Source of the DNA: Melieria omissa
Taxonomy: Eukaryota > Arthropoda > Insecta > Diptera > Ulidiidae
Direction of reading: 5' to 3'
DNA: 64,000 nucleotides
Assembly: GCA_963971225.1 (NCBI GenBank)
Contig: OZ020269.1
Location: 97,764,040-97,828,039, forward strand
The notes under the pieces are model-generated. The model ran no database searches. It was given only the letters and a program-made list of their open reading frames with translations, and was not told the DNA's origin. The first letter of the stretch is position 1; every line of letters starts with the position of its first letter. The translations under genes and the position numbers were made by a program. Shown here piece after piece: positions 47,440 through 60,963 of the stretch.

Positions 47440-47967
47440 AGTTTGTGGACTAACAATTATTATAGTGTTATGTTATTTGTTGTAATAATTTTTGTAGTAA
47501 CGAAGAAATTGACTGTGAATTTGAAAAAAGTTTTTAAAAACAGTTTTTACATGCAATGTACGCATTTGAAATGGGTTCGTGTACATTACGAAGAAATATA
47601 GCTTAATGGTTTAAAAAGCGTTATTGCTATTACAATTTTAACTAGTTTTTTTGATATAAAAACTTGCTAAACTGGCCAAAAGAACACAATTTTGTATATT
47701 ACATAGAAAGATGGACGGTGAGAACTCCAACCGAAATTTCTGAATGGCCAACAAAAGGACTACAGGTAGACCTTACTTAACACGAAGGTTACGTTCCTGG
47801 AAAATGTTTGAAGCAAAACCGCGCTAAGCCAAGTCTACTTGTACTTTAAAAAACTGTAATTAGTTTGAATTGTTGTATTCATATAGTAGAAACTGATCGT
47901 AGGCCGCAGTGAGACATTGCATAGTGTAGGCGAAACTAGTGAACAATTACCTTCGGAGGGGGTAAAT
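47440..47967 (+). other. unit 3 spacer, left part
   Basis: Copy of the spacer found after the other A genes. It ends at GGTAAATG, where the tandem-repeat element begins. Confidence 0.6.
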
Positions 47968-50055
47968 GGAAGGCTAGTCTCTTATATATGGGCGGTGAGC
48001 TAGCGCACTGAAATTTTTATGGTAGGTAGTATTCACTAATAAACGAGTAATTTTAAATTTTTAGTCGTCGGAGTTCTCTAGTTTTTAAGTTATTAATTTT
48101 TTAAAATCACAAAAATCGTCGCAATTTTACACTTCTTCTTCCACTCAATACAACTGGCATTCACAATAGGATAAAAGCTCGAGAAATATCGACAGCATTG
48201 CCATTTTGAAATGTTAAAATTCAGTATAAATGTAAATTTTATTCATGAATTTATGCAGAAATACTGTTAGCACCTTACTGATGCTCCGGCACAATGGTTG
48301 CTCCTATGAGGGTTATTTTTCAAGCGCCCGGCCGAAGGCCGATCACACAGAAGGGATTTGAATGCAGAAATACTGTTAGCACATTACTGATGCTCCGGCA
48401 CACTAGTTGCTCCTATGAGGGTTATTTTTCAAGCGCCCGGCCGAAGGCCGGCCACACAAAAGGAGTTTGAATACAGAAATACTGTTAGCACATTACTGAT
48501 GCTCCGGCACACTAGTTGCTCCTATGAGGGTTATTTTTCAAGCGCCCGGCCGAAGGCCGGCCACACAAAAGGAGTTTGAATACAGAAATACTGTTAGCAC
48601 ATTACTGATGCTCCGGCACACTAGTTGCTCCTATGAGGGTTATTTTTCAAGCGCTCGGCCGAAGGCCGGCCACACAAAAGGAGTTTGAATACAGAAATAC
48701 TGTTAGCACATTACTGATGCTCCGGCACACTAGTTGCTCCTATGAGGGTTATTTTTCAAGCGCCCGGCCGAAGGCCGGCCACACAAAAGGAGTTTGAATA
48801 CAGAAATACTGTTAGCACATTACTGATGCTCCGGCACACTAGTTGCTCCTATGAGGGTTATTTTTCAAGCGCCCGGCCGAAGGCCGGCCACACAAAAGGA
48901 GTTTGAATACAGAAATACTGTTAGCACATTACTGATGCTCCGGCACACTAGTTGCTCCTATGAGGGTTATTTTTCAAGCGCCCGGCCGAAGGCCGGCCAC
49001 ACAAAAGGAGTTTGAATACAGAAATACTGTTAGCACATTACTGATGCTCCGGCACACTAGTTGCTCCTATGAGGGTTATTTTTCAAGCGCTCGGCCGAAG
49101 GCCGGCCACACAAAAGGAGTTTGAATACAGAAATACTGTTAGCACATTACTGATGCTCCGGCACACTAGTTGCTCCTATGAGGGTTATTTTTCAAGCGCC
49201 CGGCCGAAGGCCGGCCACACAAAAGGAGTTTGAATACAGAAATACTGTTAGCACATTACTGATGCTCCGGCACACTAGTTGCTCCTATGAGGGTTATTTT
49301 TCAAGCGCCCGGCCGAAGGCCGATCACACAGAAGGGATTTGAATGCAGAAATACTGTTAGCACATTACTGATGCTCCGGCACACTAGTTGCTCCTATGAG
49401 GGTTATTTTTCAAGCGCCCGGCCGAAGGCCGGCCACACAAAAGGAGTTTGAATACAGAAATACTGTTAGCACATTACTGATGCTCCGGCACACTAGTTGC
49501 TCCTATGAGGGTTATTTTTCAAGCGCTCGGCCGAAGGCCGGCCACACAAAAGGAGTTTGAATACAGAAATACTGTTAGCACATTACTGATGCTCCGGCAC
49601 ACTAGTTGCTCCTATGAGGGTTATTTTTCAAGCGCCCGGCCGAAGGCCGGCCACACAAAAGGAGTTTGAATACAGAAATACTGTTAGCACATTACTGATG
49701 CTCCGGCACACTAGTTGCTCCTATGAGGGTTATTTTTCAAGCGCCCGGCCGAAGGCCGGCCACACAAAAGGAGATTGAATACAGAAATACTGTAAATATT
49801 TGACTGAATCTGAAGCCCTACTTGCACTTAAGAGGGTTATTACCCCTCTCCCCTCTTTTTCCACCTAACTACTCCACCTCATTGGCAAGTAATTACGAGT
49901 TTTCTCGATTCGAAGGTAAAATTTAAAAAATTAATTAAAAAAAAACTATACATTTGCGACGGTTTTCCTTTCAAGGGGGATATATGGGGACCGCCCCCTA
50001 CCCCCCCACAAAATTGTATCCCCCTTCTCAACCGCCAATATATAAGAGTCCTTCC
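47968..50055. mobile_element. 2.1 kb terminal-inverted-repeat element with central 109-bp tandem array, unit 3 only
   Basis: Left end GGAAGGCTAGTCTCTTATAT and right end, read inward, GGAAGGACTCTTATATATTG, both followed by GGCGGT, form terminal inverted repeats with a small indel. Other units have no such sequence here. Unit 4 shows about 73 bp at this place (63494-63566) that unit 3 lacks, so the insertion was accompanied by deletion of target DNA, and no target duplication is visible. No transposase is encoded. Confidence 0.7.
48252..49793. repeat. tandem array, 14 copies of a 109-bp repeat
   Basis: CAAGCGCCCGGCCGAAGG recurs at 48321 and then every 109 bp to 49738 (14 copies). Each monomer has AGAAATACTGTTAGCACATT, a GC-rich palindromic core CGGCCGAAGGCCGG and GGAGTTTGAATAC. 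Variants are ordered: CGCTCGG replaces CGCCCGG in copies 4, 8 and 12 (48648, 49084, 49520), and copies 1 and 10 share CCGATCACACAGAAGGGATT. This points to growth by unequal exchange of multi-monomer blocks. Confidence 0.95.
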
Positions 50056-51273
50056 CCAACAGCCCATTCTACCAAAGGAAGAGGAAGAAAAGTAAAGAGG
50101 GTGGCGAGGTTGAGCTACTGTTTTAGGTGGTGTTATCTTTGGTGCTTCTTGATCGATAAGGGAGAGATCACATATGCTTTTCGCATTCTCTTTTGCACTT
50201 TACTTCCAGTTGGCACTGTCACTTCCTGTTGACACATCTTTTGTTATTGCAACGGTTGCAGTGTAATTGTTTAGGCTTATCACCCAACATTGGCCAAATA
50301 AAAAAGGTCACACTCGATACGTGAGTTGCCATTTTGACAGTCGAAAATATGGCAAATACGCAGCATAACAATCAAGGTAAATAAATATCCATTTACATAT
50401 CGCGGAGTGTTTTCATCAAACAGCAGAATTTCACAACAAGTTGGCATTGCAGTGCAACGCAACGTGTGAAATTGCGGCAGTAAACAATTTTCGATTGTTC
50501 AAGTGCAATCGATTTTTTGTTGCCCATACCAAACCAGCAATCGGTTAGAAAAATAGGTTTAACTAAAATAATAATTTTAAATTGCCTTGTTTTGTGCACA
50601 AACCAAGCTTTGAAACGCTATAGAAAAACATGATACCGATTTTCAGCTTAGATTATATCTTATTATTTAATGAACTCGGTAGGTGTAATCGGGAAACAAT
50701 TGCAAGTTTCAATAGGCCAGTGCAGTGAACCCGGGGAACGTCCTTAAATAGCAGGTAGGACGCACATTAGATCAATCACTGATCGCAGTACATAAAATCC
50801 ATACTACAACCTTATCTTATCTAAAGCTTCTACGCTGTGAAAAATCATGTTTTTAGCTCATTCTGGCTTGAGTTTCACAACGGATCAACGATCTCCATTG
50901 TTCGTGGGATCTAATAGGCGAAATTTGCAGACTGGTTAGAGAATTTTAACTCAAAACTTTGATTTTCCAATACTGTGCAATTATTAGAAGACTTTTTTCT
51001 CAGACGTCTAAGCACTGTTGCCATCTTAGTGCGTTTCGTACTAAATTTAGTGCTTGTTGAAAATCAAAACGCGGAATATATTGGGTTTGGTGCTTGGTGC
51101 GTCTTTTAGTGCCTTTATTCAATTTTATTTATTTCATTTATTTATTGTATTCTATTTCATTTATTTTTGTATTTTATTGTATTTTATTTTTTTTATTTTA
51201 TTTAAAAGAACTCAAGACTGATTCTGGTTCAAAAAAATGTAAGTCTTTTTTAACTGCAGTGTTATTCAACCCT
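50056..51273 (+). other. unit 3 spacer, right part
   Basis: Continuation of the common spacer, with the conserved ATG/GT exon-like segment at 50349 and the TTTATT-rich tract near 51120-51200. No gene supported. Confidence 0.6.
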
Positions 51274-52049
51274 CAGCCCTGTTCCAGAATCCGTATCGGA
51301 TTTAAATCGAAATGAAATCCGATTCCGATTTAAAGAGGTGTTCTGCAATCCGAGCGGAATTGTCACATTCGAAGTTTATTTCGAATCGGATTGTTAGCAA
51401 ATTAACAAACCTTCAATCAGCTGTTTGCTTTTAATGTTCAAATGAAAAAGGAAATTGTAAAATTTTGTAAGATTTTTTAATGAATTGGGTTATCTTATTG
51501 GCAGTATTGCTTGAGAACGAGCAGTCAACCGTTGAAAAAGTAAAGCGCAGAATTTTGCGAGACCACAGTAATCCGATGGAATTGTCAGATTCTTCGTAAC
51601 TAGTACAAGTCATTTCAGTTATGTTCAAAATTTCCTATTTAAGGTTTATTGCTCAGTAACGCCTTACCAAAGCAGCATTCAACATGATCTTGACCGAAGT
51701 GAAACCTTTTCTTCGGCAATGCTCCATTCCGCCAGAATTGAAATTGGCGACGGCTTTGCAATTTCTTGCCGAAGGAGGCTATCAACGACTTTCCATTTCG
51801 GAAAGTATGTGCTTCTTAAAAGGTCCACCATTTCAATTCCACCAGCTTTTTGCTCAGCGGATTAGTTTCGACAAAATCTTCCGATAATCGGAATGCAGAA
51901 CACCAAATTTCCGATCCAAATTCGTTCGAACTTAATCGGATTTGAGAACAGGGTTGCATCGGAAAATATTTCCGATAATCGGAATGTAGAACACCGACGG
52001 TCGGAATCAAATCCTTTTCCGATCGGATTCGGATACTGGAACAGGGCTG
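51274..52049 (+). mobile_element. Harbinger-derived element, unit 3 copy, internally deleted
   Basis: Same ends as the unit 1 and 2 copies but 776 bp instead of 1205. About 430 bp were lost after the transposase N-terminal remnant (ATG at 51684, junction near 51830). Confidence 0.76.
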
Positions 52050-52512
52050 ACTATATTTAATTAAACAACTATATAATACTGAAATGTTGGGTTAAAAAGG
52101 AATCATTCTTTGGATATTACATGAAACCTGAAGTGATACTCCTTGGTTGAATTGCTACTTGGGTCATGATTGCCACTGATGTGCAATAGTTTTTCTAGTA
52201 TATTACACGGAACATTGGGACAACTACCACCATTTGCTCTATTTATTTGCTTATCAGTGCTTTCTGAGTAAAACAACGCGCTTTTTAGTGCTTTCTGAAA
52301 ATGAAAAGTTGGCAACCATGTGTCTAAGCCTAAGCACATACAGAGATACACGCTGCGCAGGCAACACAGTTCAGCACAGTGCAGTTTTTTTTGTAAGTAA
52401 TGCAGTATCGTATAAGAGCGTATAAAGCGACACAGCTGCGTGCTGCAGCCCTGTGTCGCATTCCAGTCGAGACACAGTTCTCTGCGCGCAGTCAACACGT
52501 ACTCGTGTTATA

Positions 52513-54855
52513 ATGGAACAACTAATTGAGAAAGTGCGGGAACATCCCGTTTTATATGATACAAACCACCCAGACTACATGAAAAAGCCTTTAAAAGACA
52601 CGTTGTGGCAAAAAATATCAGACGAATTAAACTACGAAGATGGTGAGTAAATATATTTTGTTCTTTTACTGTAAGATGCTTTTTAATTATAAAAAACAAC
52701 AAAGAGTGTTACTTGCGAGATAACGGCATAAAGAAGGGTATACAATGCAACAAGAGGAGGAGTAAATGGGTAGGTAAAGTGAGATAAGCGGAGCGAGACT
52801 CAACTCGTTTCTTACGCATGTGGACAACAACAAATACACAAAACATTAATATTGGCCTCTGTGAATACGGTCTTTGTCATTGTACTGATGCAACTGCACT
52901 GTTGGTGTATTGCTTACAATTATTTCTTACATTAAATGCAATACTTGTCGATCTGTCTTGTGTTTGCTGCGAGTTAATGAATGATGTGATGCGTTGGAGT
53001 AATGGGTCGGTTACCCGAGACGTAACTTTATTTGAGGTTCAGCTGACACGACCTGCCATACTCAAAAGCTGTACAACTGGTTACCCAAGAAGTAGAACGT
53101 AAACTTAGACCTTAATCGTCAACTTGGAAATCTTTTTCGTTTTGGTTATTAAGTTTACGTTTACGGAAAACGCAATCAGCTGATGGTTTCGCTGGTATGA
53201 AAAAAAATACCAGAGTTTGTTAAATACACAAAATAAAAATAATAAAAGAAAAATGTTAATATTAAATAAAAATATTAATATTGTAAGTCGTTGATTGCTC
53301 AAAAAATTAAGAATATTAAGTGAAAACTGTTGTGAAAAGATTTAATTTGCCTCTTCACCAGATGCATAAAAACTGAGTGGCAATATCTTTCTCTCTATCA
53401 ACCACGAAAATCGACTGATTTCTAAGTTTGTGTTTGCGGAAAACAAGTTTTGCGAAATCGGTTAAACTTTTTCAAGTTTACGATTACGATTAAGTTAGAG
53501 TTGTTCGCCTCGGGTAACTGGCCCATAAAAACCTCATCGAGATCTTGCGTTGGTTGAAAACAGCGTTCCCTGAAATAGCTGTGAAGTACACATGCAACAT
53601 TCTTTATTCTTTATTTAAAAATAGCCTAGAATTAATTAACAATTCATACAGACTAACTGACACTTATACATTCACTACAGTATTCACATTAGTTTCAAAA
53701 GGTTTTCTAAAAACTCTAAATGGATTTTCCATTATTCAAAGGCACATTCAACAGTTTGTTTTACTTGAGACAACCTGTAATCAAAATTGTATTTTCCCAT
53801 GTTTCTAACTACTTGAAATTTTTATAATAAGCACACCAATTTTTCCAATGTAAAATTTCATTTTGAAGAAAAATATTGTATCAGGTGTGGGCAAGTCAAT
53901 TGTTTTGTTGCGTGTTTGTTTTGCCAAGTTGCAATTAGCAAAGACATTTCCGTCACTAAAACTACCCATTGATTGTTGTAAATTTATATTGTAAATTTGC
54001 ATCGAGTGTTGCATCAGAACTATTGAAAATGTATTTTTGTAATTACGGAATGAAGAGACACTTTTCACAGATGTTATTATGACCACATTTTTGACATCGG
54101 TTGCTCCAACACAATGTGAAAAATGCCATTTCCCTTCATAGTCGAAGGCAATATTTTTCCAAGTTTCTTCAAGGTAGGTTCAGCAAGGAAGATTCGTTGC
54201 ATAACTTTATATATTGCACGTGATATCTCATTCACTATAGATAAAACTACTCTATCAATCAGTCTATAACTACACGTTAAGCATTTGAAACTATTACCAA
54301 TTGCAAGAGATCTGTAAATAATTATTTTAATTTGCAGGACTACAAGTAAAATCGTTGTGGTTAAAGATACGTAACTGTCATCGAGATGCTCTCAGAAGAA
54401 AAGAAAGTAAAATTAAAAGCGGTGCGCCTGCAACAACTTGCAAACCATGGAAATATGAACATCAAATGGAATTTTTAATAAAATATATGGCTAATAGAAC
54501 CACAACGGAAAACGATCAAGATTCAGCAAACCTAACTGAGGAAAATGAGACAAAAATAGAAGACGAACTAGAACTTATGAAATATGAAATTTATGACAAT
54601 TCATTTATGCACACAGAAAACCATGACAATACAGTTGAAAAGAGAGCACCTAATGAAGAACGAGCAAAAGATCCGTTCTTGGCGACAAGACCCCAGAACG
54701 CTTCTAATAATGAAGATGATGAACTTTATCATTTTTATATGTCAATGTACGGTATTACAAAACAGTTACCACTTCGCCGTCAAATAAAAATAAAGAGAAT
54801 TGTATTCAATGCCGTTACAGAGGAACAACAAGAAGAATTTTGTAATGAAGCATAG
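52513..54855 (+). CDS. MADF-BESS DNA-binding protein, copy 3
   Basis: Exons 52513-52642 and 54338-54855, 648 nt, 215 residues, with intact MADF and BESS domains. Exon 2 is identical to copy 2. Exon 1 has MEQLIEK as in copy 1, so the two halves of this unit have different nearest relatives, consistent with a duplication breakpoint or gene conversion in the intron near 53.2 kb. Splice sites are conserved. Inferred nuclear DNA-binding regulator. Confidence 0.83.
53004..53523. mobile_element. MITE in the MADF intron, unit 3 copy
   Basis: Copy of the 24615 element. The left end differs (GGGTCGGTTACCCGAGACG) and there is a 36-bp internal deletion near 53193. Confidence 0.55.
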
Positions 54856-55392
54856 GAAAATGTTTTTGAGACACAACATGATAATTCCGTGGTCAAAACC
54901 AATAATCGCTCACGTCCCTAAATATTATTTTGACCAGCACACTTTAAATAAATGAAATAATATTTTAAGTCGACTTGTGCGTTTATTGTTTTTGACCACA
55001 GAATTTTAACTAACTTGATGTTTTAATAATTTTTTATTTAACTTATGGTAATAAAAAGAACTTTGAATTAAATTGTGTACCTTTTTCAAATTGATGTTTG
55101 CTCCAATAACTTCTAAAGTTGCATCTGAAAGTTTGTGCATCACATACACGAATTCAACATGTATCGTGGTATTTGCAAATGGGTGTAGGATATTTTTACT
55201 CTACAATAACAAAATACACAGAGATGCATTTAGTACACCCATGCATACAGTGGCGCACGCAGGATTTTGTTTCGGGCCGGAGTTTTTGTGTAACTTTGTT
55301 GGGAACTTTGAAATAGAATAAAATTTAGATGTATGAATCTACAGACTGAGATTCAAAACATGTATGTTTTTCCTACCTGACATATGTTGGTC

Positions 55393-57998
55393 TGCGGCGG
55401 TATCGAAAAAGTCTCTGACATCGGCCGACTCCGCAAGATTCTCAGCAGCTCCCCATCTATTCCCACAACCATTCAGTAGGCAAACAGTGACTGGACGGAG
55501 TCCAGTGGGGAAACCCTAGAAGTGTTAGTAGATGCGCACTTTCCGGGGAATTCCCCCCTGGTCCTTAACGGACGTCCGCATTGATAACACCATAGTTACG
55601 TGGGCTATTAGCTCCTTCGAGCCTTTCAAATCTCCGGGACCGGACGGCGTTATCCCGGCTGAATTGCAGCATACCGCGGAATCGACGGTGCCGTGGCTCG
55701 TTGCAATCTTTAGGTCATGCTTAGAATGGGGATACATCCCCCTCCCATGGCGGGAGGTGGATGTCGTCTTCATTCCTAAGGCCGGGAAGACCTCGCACGT
55801 CAAAGCAAAGGACTTCAGGCCAATAAGCCTGACATCGTTTCTCCTGAAGACCCTCGAGAGGATACTCGACGTCCATATCAGGAGCCTTATCGATCCAACC
55901 CTTCTCTCTGAGTCGCAACATGCCTACACAAGGGGTAGGTCGGTTGAATCTGCGTTGCACTCCCTAGTCGACTACATAGACAAGTCGCTAACATACAAAG
56001 AGTACACCCTGGTGTCTTTTATAGACATAGAGGGCGCATTTAATAATGTCTGCCCTCTTGCGATAGGAGTGGCTCTTTCGGATCTCGGCGTTGACAGTAA
56101 ACTGGTAGGCTTCATCAGCGCCCTACTTAGCAGCCGCTGCATCAACTCCAAGTTGGGAACGGCGTATCTTCGCAGGTCAATCACCAGGGGAACCCCCCAG
56201 GGGGGCGTTCTGTCGCCACTCCTGTGGAATCTAACCCTGAATAGATTGCTTGTCAACCTGGCGGCTGTTGGCTGCAAGGTCGTGGCCTATGCCGACGATG
56301 TTGCGATGGCCATAGCTGGCAAATTTCCGAGTGTGCTCTCCGAGCGGATGAATCACTTCCTGGACATCCTCACCTCATGGAGCAACTCCTGTGGCCTTAC
56401 AGCCAACCCGGAAAAGACGGATCTTGTTCTTTTTACAAGGAGATAAAAGGTCCCGTCTTTCAGACTTCCCGCCCTAAATGGTACCCCGCTCAAACTGAGT
56501 AAGGAGGTGAAATACCTGGGGCTCATACTAGACTCCAAGCTAACTTGGAGCGTAAACATCGCTGAAAGGGCAAAAAGAGCTTCCAGGGCCATCTACTGTT
56601 GTAAACGGGCAGTGGGGGCAAGATGGGGGCTCCAGCCTCGCGATATGTGGCTCTATGAGGCAGTGGTTGAGCCAATCCTCCTCTACGGCGCTGTTGTATG
56701 GTGGCCTGCGGCGGCTAGCCGAGCTAACCTGAATCAGCTCGACAGAGTCAGGAGACTAGCTGCCACTCTCATAACAGGAGCCATCCGTTCTACGCCTACC
56801 AAGGCGCTTTTTGCTATGCTTAATTGGGTCCCCTCGACTCTACTAGTAAGGCAGTCCGCCAAAACTGCCGCTGTACGGTTGAATGCCATACGCAGTTGGG
56901 CACGGGCGGACTTAGGCCACTCTGGAATCCTCGGGCTGGATCTTCCAACCCCGACACAGACCGACTACATAGTCCTTCCCCCTAGTTTCGAGCGCAAGTT
57001 CACTATAGGGATCCCCAGCAGGAACGACTGGTCAGAGGACCGTCGCTCACTGCCAGACGTCGTCGAAATCTTCACAGGCGGCTCTAAACTTGAAGATAGA
57101 GTCGGGTGTGGGGTTTTCTGCGACCAATTGGGGGCCAGCATTACTGCTCGGCTCCCTGACCACTGTAGCGTCTTCCAAGCGGAGACCATGGCAATACTGC
57201 TGGCTGTATTCCCCCATTCCCTCGGCTATATGTATTTTCTCGGATAGCCAGGCTGCAATTAAATCCTTGAAAGGTAAATCCTTAAATCCAAACTGGTAGC
57301 AAAGTGCCGTGCCGCTCTGAACAGCTTAGCGGAACATGCCAGGGTTCACCTGAGTTGGGTCCCTGGGCATAGCGGCATCTCTGGCAACTGTGTGGCGGAT
57401 GAGCTGGCCAGGAAAGGCACTTTACTTCCGGCACCCACTACGCAATGTAGCATCCCTCTTGCGACTGTCAAACTGATGGTCAGGCAAGCGTATCTTCGCC
57501 TGGCTAACCGACTCTGGGCGGAGGAGAGCCGTTGTAGGATCTTCAGAGAAACCTGGCCGTCGCTTAACCATGGCAGAACACGCGAATTACTGCGACTAAA
57601 GCGGAATTCCATCTATTCCACAGTTTCTGTGCTGACAGGACACTGGACAAACGGCGAACACGCCAGGAGACTCGGCCTCCCCTTCAACGACCACTGCCGC
57701 AGCTGCGACGATGTGGGCGCGGAGGAGAGCGTCGAGCACCTGATGTGCCACTGCCCAGCACTAGCGAGGAGACGTCTCCGGGTGCTGGGAGCGCCGTTCT
57801 TCAGCGGTCTGGCCGACGTCTCAGGACCCAGCATCGGCCGCATCGCCCGATTCATCACGGAATCGGGATGGCTCCTGCCTGACACCCGGGGGGGTGTGTA
57901 AGCCTGAAGGGCGGCCACGTCCTTCACGTGGTACCACAACGGGTCGTATTATGGCCTAAGTGAGCTCTTCTAGCTGCCACCCTAACCTAACCTAACCT
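55393..57998 (+). mobile_element. LOA-type non-LTR retrotransposon, unit 3 copy
   Basis: Same length, same ends and same 11-bp flanking duplication ATATGTTGGTC (55382-55392 and 57999-58009) as the unit 2 copy. It arose by cassette duplication, not by a new insertion. Confidence 0.9.
55396..57901 (+). pseudogene. reverse transcriptase / RNase H of the unit 3 LOA copy, broken
   Basis: Carries the same TAA and frameshifts as the unit 2 copy, plus its own AAG-to-TAG change near 55476. YADD lies at 56288-56299. A few substitutions (for example GTPQGG for GIPQGG) separate the copies. Confidence 0.85.
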
Positions 57999-58009
57999 AT
58001 ATGTTGGTC

Positions 58010-58811
58010 CTGAAAGTTCAAAATAGAAAATTTAGCTAAAAGGAGAAAATTTTCCTCTTTCATTTGATACCCATATTCACATCATATCATATTGAAATGT
58101 GTATATCCTTAAAATTTTAAAGTCCTTTAAGAAGATTTTTGGATCAGAAAAACTGACTATGCCAGGATACTATAAATTACCTCTAGTTTCACGTCTATAT
58201 CAACATTTGGATGGGTCTCGGAACAATAAAAAATTTGTGTAATAAATGTTAAGTTGATGTTTTCACTCAGTGCATCATAACTGTGTAATTTTGCTTCAAT
58301 TCAATTGATGTTAGGCTTAATATTTGCTTAAATAATATATCTTTCATCTTAGATTTTAAGAGGAGATCATTTATTTAATCTATAAAAAAATATGCGAAAA
58401 TTTATGATTTTTTTAAATTGGTCTAAAATTTCACTTTTTTACAACTTTCACCGTCAGTAACTTTCCCAAATCTCATCTGATTTGGACAATCTGTATAATG
58501 CTGGGAAGGCTAAGGTATTATCTTCTGACAAACGGACAGCTTGTGTTAGTCGGATGATTCGTGTACGAGATTTGTGCTCATAACTGAAACAATAGGGGAA
58601 AAACTGGTTTTTCGAAGATTTTTCGAAAACGCTTCTTAAACAATTTTTTGATTTTCAGTTTCGGGTTCAGCGGCCCAAAGTAAGTCTAGAAAACACTTTT
58701 ATTTTTAGGTGCATTTTTCGAGTAGTGTTTTCGACTGCTTCTATACCCTTTTTTCGCTGAATATTTTAACAGTTCAATTTGAATTTGTATTTAATTTTTT
58801 TTTTCGGACAT
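58010..58811 (+). other. unit 3 filler upstream of B3
   Basis: Near-identical to 42484-43285. No gene supported. The B-gene acceptor is likewise changed to GACAT (58807-58811). Confidence 0.5.
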
Positions 58812-60486
58812 CGCAATCTCGAACGGAAGGTCTTTTGCGGCTGAATGACGATTGTTTGCTGTACATATTCGATCAGCTTGACGCATGCAGCCAGCTGAAA
58901 GTAATGCAGGTGTGCCAGCGTTTTCGCAACTTAATCGAAAATCACATCAAATGCAAAACGCTTCGCCTGCACTATTTCCTAAAATGGACCATGCCAGAAG
59001 TACTCGCGTACATCTCGTTGGTTGGGCGCACTGTGTTGCAAGTCCAATGGAAGCATATGGGATGTGCCACATTCGCGTCGGCGAACCATATCCGAAAAGT
59101 AGCCGAATGTATTGGCAAATATTGCAAGCATATCGAGATGATTTCGGTTGAGCGATGCGATTCAGCTATTTTGCATCAATTACTGCGGAATTTGAATCAT
59201 ATTACTGCCGTCCATCTACCGGATCCAAGAATAACAGAAGACGATATTTTGATTATTGCCAAATTACCAAAGCTGCAAAGCTTCTCTCTTTGCAACGATC
59301 ATAATAATGGGTTAAAAGGTTAATATCTAATGAAATTGTTAAATAAGTTTTGGCATCAACTTTGAAGTCGCTTGCACGTGAGCCACAGAGTGGGCACGTC
59401 CTTCGACTGGATTATTGCGTTTCCGGACTTGTCACGTCGTTTCTTTTTTTTCTTTGAACAGGAACCCATTTGCCCGTCATGACGCAGCTCACTGAACTCA
59501 ATCTATTTTCTGCTTTCGGCGTGACTGAAGAGAATTTTCTTGCTGTATGCCAAGCTGTGCGAAAAACATTGAAGTGTCTGGATGTACGCGAAACACTGTT
59601 TTGTGCGAGCGTTCTGAATGCGGGCATTAACTACTGCGAGCACTTGGAATGGTTAAAAGTGCCAAATGGCTGGGACGTTTATGTGCAAGTACCGAAGCTA
59701 AAGGGTCTACAAACGGACGATCTGGAGCCAGTGAACCTGAATTTCATACCGATTTTAGCTCAATGCCAGGCTAAGTATTTAGAAGTCCTCTACATTGAAG
59801 GACTTCATGCTGTCAGTGCGAGTTCGGCGGTCGGTATAGCGCAGATGCGCAAGTTGAAACAGTTGCGTATTCATCCAGATCCTGATTTCAACGACGAAAA
59901 CTTGTTCGCATTAAAAGAATTGCAGGAGTTGCAGTATCTCGTTGTGGGATTCGCAATTAAAATCACCGATGCGGGTGTTCTACGTCTAATTAGCCATTGC
60001 CCGCGTTTGGAGCTGATCGATTTGAGGGGTTGTAGGTCAGTGACCGAAAATCTCATTCTAAACGTTGTTGACTGGTTGCTGGACCGACAACGGCAACAAC
60101 AGAACGAATTGAGGCCGTTCTGCATGATTGTGGATCCAAAGTATATTAAAAGAACAATAATAGAGGTTCGTATGTGTGAATGTATGTATGTATATATGTA
60201 TGTGCAGCATACTAAAAATTCTCACAGCTGTTTGTTGAACTTTTTTATTTCAATGTTTAAAATTTGACATGTGCTACAGGATAAAACAACATGTAAAACA
60301 GGGCGTGGCACAGGTCAAAATGCAGCACCGATTGAAATATGCTGACTAGTACTTTTTTTGTTCTCTTTTCAGCATCCGGCCTATAAGATGGCTAATTCGG
60401 CATCTGTTTTAAAATTACATTTCCACGAAGACCCTCCGAATAATGCGTTCAAAAAAGTTATGGCGAAATTCAAATTTGGTTTTTGA
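58812..60486 (+). pseudogene. F-box/LRR gene type B copy 3, splice acceptor lost
   Basis: Exon equivalents 58812-59318, 59462-60165 and 60373-60486. Differs from copy 2 by very few bases, one of which restores the Cys codon of copy 1 near 59123. Same missing acceptor and unrelated upstream DNA as copy 2, so the same reservations apply: pseudogene, or a gene with a new, unrecognised first exon. Confidence 0.65.
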
Positions 60487-60730
60487 ATAGTATTCGGCAT
60501 TGGCACTGCCAGTATTACAACGTGCTGTGTAAAAATGTGTAAAAACCATTTCGATTCCATTCACAATTTTGTTTTAAAAAAGTAAATAAATACTTATATG
60601 TGTTGCATTTAATAAAAATAAAGTTTCAATAATCGAGCGTTAAGACGACTGACAATTTTTACAGCTGGCAATACCGAAACTTGAATGAGAGCAAGGCAAG
60701 GCGAATTAATTGAGTTTGCTTCGGCTGGGG

Positions 60731-60963
60731 CAAGGCGAATTCATACCAGGTGATAGCGTAAGGACAGCAACAAAATTTCAATGTATTTTGTTTTTGTTTT
60801 CTGGGTTTAGATTGTCAAAATCAGCCAATCAGAACAAAGCTTGCTTTTTCTTTTTAAACTGTCAAAGTTTTACACAGGCACTTTGACAATCTAGACCTTT
60901 TCCACCACAAAAAAAAATCAATTCGCCTCATTTAACGCTATCACCTGGTATGAGTTCGCCTTG
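60731..60963. mobile_element. MITE upstream of A4
   Basis: Duplicate of the 45205-45437 element with the same flanking GGCTGGG repeats; the adjacent palindrome is also copied (60972-60989). Confidence 0.8.

Larger units (their letters stand above)
45151..60676 (+). repeat. tandem cassette unit 3 (A3-MADF3-B3)
   Basis: Third cassette, 15.5 kb. Its part from about 53198 repeats unit 2 from about 37672 at a constant offset of 15,526 bp. Its A3 region repeats in unit 4 at the same offset. It alone carries the 2.1 kb element with 109-bp tandem repeats. Confidence 0.9.

Noticed and set aside
48252..49793. Regular 109-bp repeats resembling a CRISPR array
   Set aside because: Whole monomers are nearly identical with no variable spacers, in a eukaryotic genome; it is a minisatellite inside a transposon.
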